64,000 nt of DNA, taken from an uncultured Clostridium sp. (GTDB taxonomy: Bacteria; Bacillota; Clostridia; Lachnospirales; Lachnospiraceae). Below, one piece after another: positions 61,881 to 64,000 of the stretch. Location: positions 1-64,000 of the forward strand of contig CAMEFI010000012.1 of the NCBI GenBank assembly GCA_945915475.1, given 5' to 3'. The notes beneath the pieces are model-generated. The model did no database searches. It was not told the origin of the DNA and was given only the letters and a program-made list of their open reading frames with translations. The position numbers and the translations under genes were made by a program. Positions within the stretch are counted from its first letter, which is position 1. The number at the start of each line of letters is the position of its first letter.

Positions 61881-61920
61881 AAAAGGCGACAGGTTTTCCA
61901 CAATAAACCTGTCGCCTTTT
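61881..61920. terminator. Terminator of the BspA-like gene
   Basis: AAAAGGCGACAGGTTT pairs perfectly with AAACCTGTCGCCTTTT around an eight-base loop, 31 bases after the stop codon. The sequence 61750-61880 between it and the next promoter holds nothing else recognisable. Confidence 0.88.
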
Positions 61921-61951
61921 ACATATATATTTCACTTTCAAAATTATCTAT

Positions 61952-64000
61952 CTACTTTGCAGCATTTAACAACTTCTTATATTTGTTCATTGCTTTTTTT
62001 GGCGCTGTAATCTTAACCTTTTTTGGCACATTATGAAGAGTCTTCTTGTCGACCTTGGTAACTTTGGAACCTTTAAAAATAATACGAGTTAAATTCCTGT
62101 CACCATAAAAAGCCTTTTTACCAATGGTTTTCACATTTTTTCCAATGGTTATTTTATTCAAGTTCCTACAATTCATAAATGCTTCATTGCCAATGGTCTT
62201 TACGTTGCTGCCAATGACAACTGTTGTCAGCCTGGTATATTTCTTAAGTGCCTTTTTTTCAATCGCTGTCACCTGAAAAGACTGGCCTAAGATTGTGACC
62301 TTTGCCGGAATGGTAATCGTCCTGATTGTTTTTTTCGATGCACCGGTAAAGGTAACGTATTTTGAAGAGGTTACCTTGTAATTCAAACTATTCACGGCAT
62401 AGATTTCTCCAACCTGAGGTTTGGTTTCCGGTGTTACAGTTTGCTGGCTTTGTTCTGGAACATTCTCCTCTTTCTTGTCCTCTGTCCCAGAATATTGTCC
62501 CATATACGTCACGATATTCGTATTGCCCGTCTGCTGAAGATAAATGGCCGCCTGACTTCCCTCTGCCACATAAATAGTAATATACTGAATATTGGTGATG
62601 TTCTCAATCCCAACATTACTGATATCTTCCAGGTCTTCCGGAACTGTAATCTTAAAGCTTTGGTCACCGTCCATATCAGTCACTCCTGCAAAGGCTTCTG
62701 AATCGATATGCTCTAGTGAAGCTGGCAATACCACCTCTTCCAAAGAGGTACAACTTGAAAATGCATCCTTTCCAATATCTGTAACCATATATTCCACATC
62801 TCCGATTGTCACTGTATCCGGAATCTGAATAACCTTTGCATCAATATCCGTTGTTCCCATATACACTACAGTCGGATTAGCGGTATCCTCCGAAAGAATT
62901 TTTACTTTGCATTTTAAATCAGGAAGAAGATAACCACGTTCTGCATCTGTAAACAAAAATAACATTGAATAGTCAACTCCACTTTCCCCATACACGGTTA
63001 AATCATCCGCACATTCCGTAAACAGACCATCTTCATCTAATATGGAAGTATGGGAGGTAATGGATACATTATTTAAACTTCTACAATAAGCAAAAGCATC
63101 AAAACCGACAGATTCAACATTCGCCGGAATATCGATTACTTTCAGACTACCACAACCATAAAATGCATCACTGCCAATTTTTTTCACATCAGATGGAATG
63201 ACAGAAGCATTGCACCCTGCTATTAATGTTTGTGTTGCTTTTTCTATAATGCAGTTTCCGTTGACATAATATGTCTCATTGTCCGGTGAAACGGTCATTC
63301 TCACAAGATTATTACCACCAAATGCAGTACCGGATATACTCGTTACGCCCGCCGGTATCTCTATTGCTGTCAGGCCGGTTCCAAAAAATGTACGATAATT
63401 AATCGCTGTCACACCAGACGGTATTGTAATCTCATGAATACCCGAACAACCCTCAAATGCTTTTCTGCCTATACTCGTCACACTTTCCGGAACTGTAATT
63501 GTTGTCATCATACAATCTGCAAACGCTTCTTCCCCAATACTTTCCACATCCGTTGGAATAACCGGAAATCCACATCCAAAAATCACCTGTTTTGTTGATG
63601 ATTCAATCAGACAATTGCCACTTACATAATATACCTCATTATCCAATGCAACAGTTATACGGTTAATAGAGTTTCCCCTAAATGCTCCAATTCCAATTGT
63701 CGTCACATCCTTCGGAATCTCAATAGCGGACAGGTTACAACCATAAAAAGCATGGTCACCAATGGATGTTACACCCTCTGGAATTGTAACTGCCGTCAAC
63801 CCGGCACTTCCCTTAAAGGCTTCTTCTCCAATACTTGTAATACCAGGTGGAATTACAGATGCATCACAACCTGCAACCACCTGCGTCCCTTCTATATTTA
63901 CTATACAATTACCGCTTACATAAAAATAAGTGCTATCTGATGCTACGGTTATCGTCCGAATGCCGCTTTCCGCAAAAGCACCGCCCTTTATCAATTGAAC
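61952..64000 (-). CDS. BspA-like leucine-rich-repeat surface protein (N-terminus cut by window edge)
   Basis: The frame is open to the last base, so at least 682 residues are seen and the start is missing. It consists of LRR_5 (treponemal/BspA type) repeats such as SIGEEAFKGSAGLTAVTIPEGVTSIGDHAF, repeated roughly every 23 residues and interrupted by strands like VYYVSGNCLIESSTKQVIFGC. A Glu/Gln-rich linker near the end is followed by a last LRR block (KTIGNEAFMNCRNLNKITIGKNVKTIGKKAF) and a Lys-rich C-terminus without an LPxTG motif. Such proteins are secreted and often adhesive in gut bacteria. It is followed by a strong terminator. Confidence 0.85.
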   Translation of the reverse strand, partial: VQLIKGGAFAESGIRTITVASDSTYFYVSGNCIVNIEGTQVVAGCDASVIPPGITSIGEEAFKGSAGLTAVTIPEGVTSIGDHAFYGCNLSAIEIPKDVTTIGIGAFRGNSINRITVALDNEVYYVSGNCLIESSTKQVIFGCGFPVIPTDVESIGEEAFADCMMTTITVPESVTSIGRKAFEGCSGIHEITIPSGVTAINYRTFFGTGLTAIEIPAGVTSISGTAFGGNNLVRMTVSPDNETYYVNGNCIIEKATQTLIAGCNASVIPSDVKKIGSDAFYGCGSLKVIDIPANVESVGFDAFAYCRSLNNVSITSHTSILDEDGLFTECADDLTVYGESGVDYSMLFLFTDAERGYLLPDLKCKVKILSEDTANPTVVYMGTTDIDAKVIQIPDTVTIGDVEYMVTDIGKDAFSSCTSLEEVVLPASLEHIDSEAFAGVTDMDGDQSFKITVPEDLEDISNVGIENITNIQYITIYVAEGSQAAIYLQQTGNTNIVTYMGQYSGTEDKKEENVPEQSQQTVTPETKPQVGEIYAVNSLNYKVTSSKYVTFTGASKKTIRTITIPAKVTILGQSFQVTAIEKKALKKYTRLTTVVIGSNVKTIGNEAFMNCRNLNKITIGKNVKTIGKKAFYGDRNLTRIIFKGSKVTKVDKKTLHNVPKKVKITAPKKAMNKYKKLLNAAK

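Overview
The window looks like chromosomal DNA from an anaerobic, Gram-positive Lachnospiraceae-type Clostridia. This rests on AT-rich sequence with strong AGGAGG ribosome sites, cellobiose and glycogen phosphorylases, the HydE/HydG [FeFe]-hydrogenase maturases, anaerobic ribonucleotide reductase, SpoIID/SpoIIQ-like sporulation proteins, a DUF6472 small protein and BspA-type leucine-rich-repeat surface proteins. No rRNA, tRNA or CRISPR array was seen.

Layout. 1-4.1 kb: amidase, GIY-YIG protein, a small His/Cys protein, Dus, a WYL regulator and a HIRAN protein, all on minus. 4.4-17.1 kb: one long minus-strand operon that reads as a single-strand phosphorothioation defence system of Ssp type. 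In transcription order it holds a small HTH-like protein, SspD-like sulfurtransferase (with added zinc ribbon and ferredoxin parts), SspB (DUF4007), SspC (large P-loop ATPase), SspA (cysteine desulfurase), a PLD-helicase, an uncatalogued 52-residue protein, a DndD-like ATPase and a last accessory protein. The last four fit the role of an SspFGH-type restriction module. A divergent XRE gene and three CCGAGAA sites lie at its promoter. 17.3-24.4 kb: HD hydrolase, DinB, an aldose-epimerase-like protein, cellobiose phosphorylase, a DUF6472 protein and acyl carrier protein. 24.5-35.4 kb: c-di-GMP protein, Fur/PerR regulator, spoIIQ-like / L,D-transpeptidase / spoIID, glycogen phosphorylase, cell-wall amidase and a PH-domain protein. 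35.4-44.9 kb: ptsI-ptsH, a possible MetH-activation-like protein, DUF421, DUF624, lysA, plsC, hydE and hydG. 45-53.3 kb: GGDEF-EAL protein, GH25 lysozyme, cold-shock protein, nrdD, cytidylate-kinase-like protein and an ion transporter. 53.4-64 kb: a minus-strand run of secreted or membrane proteins (Ig-like, two zinc-ribbon membrane proteins, a GLUG/FN3 protein) and a BspA-like protein cut by the window edge.

The most unusual non-coding signal is a family of about 205-260 bp repeats. Four copies (1-61 cut by the edge, 4146-4402, 23440-23647, 38361-38567) share roughly 15-bp terminal inverted repeats (AGGCAATTGCGAAAC-like), and the three complete ones are flanked by 12-13-bp direct repeats, so they look like non-autonomous mobile elements. 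Inside is a long hairpin with a conserved, RNA-like apical core. A fifth, divergent relative at 51683-51817 keeps the core but has an entirely different and still perfectly complementary basal stem, which argues for selection on the folded structure.

Limits: everything here is from reading the sequence and recalled family knowledge. No database search or folding program was run. Start codons were moved from the longest ORF to the best ribosome site where the sequence allowed.
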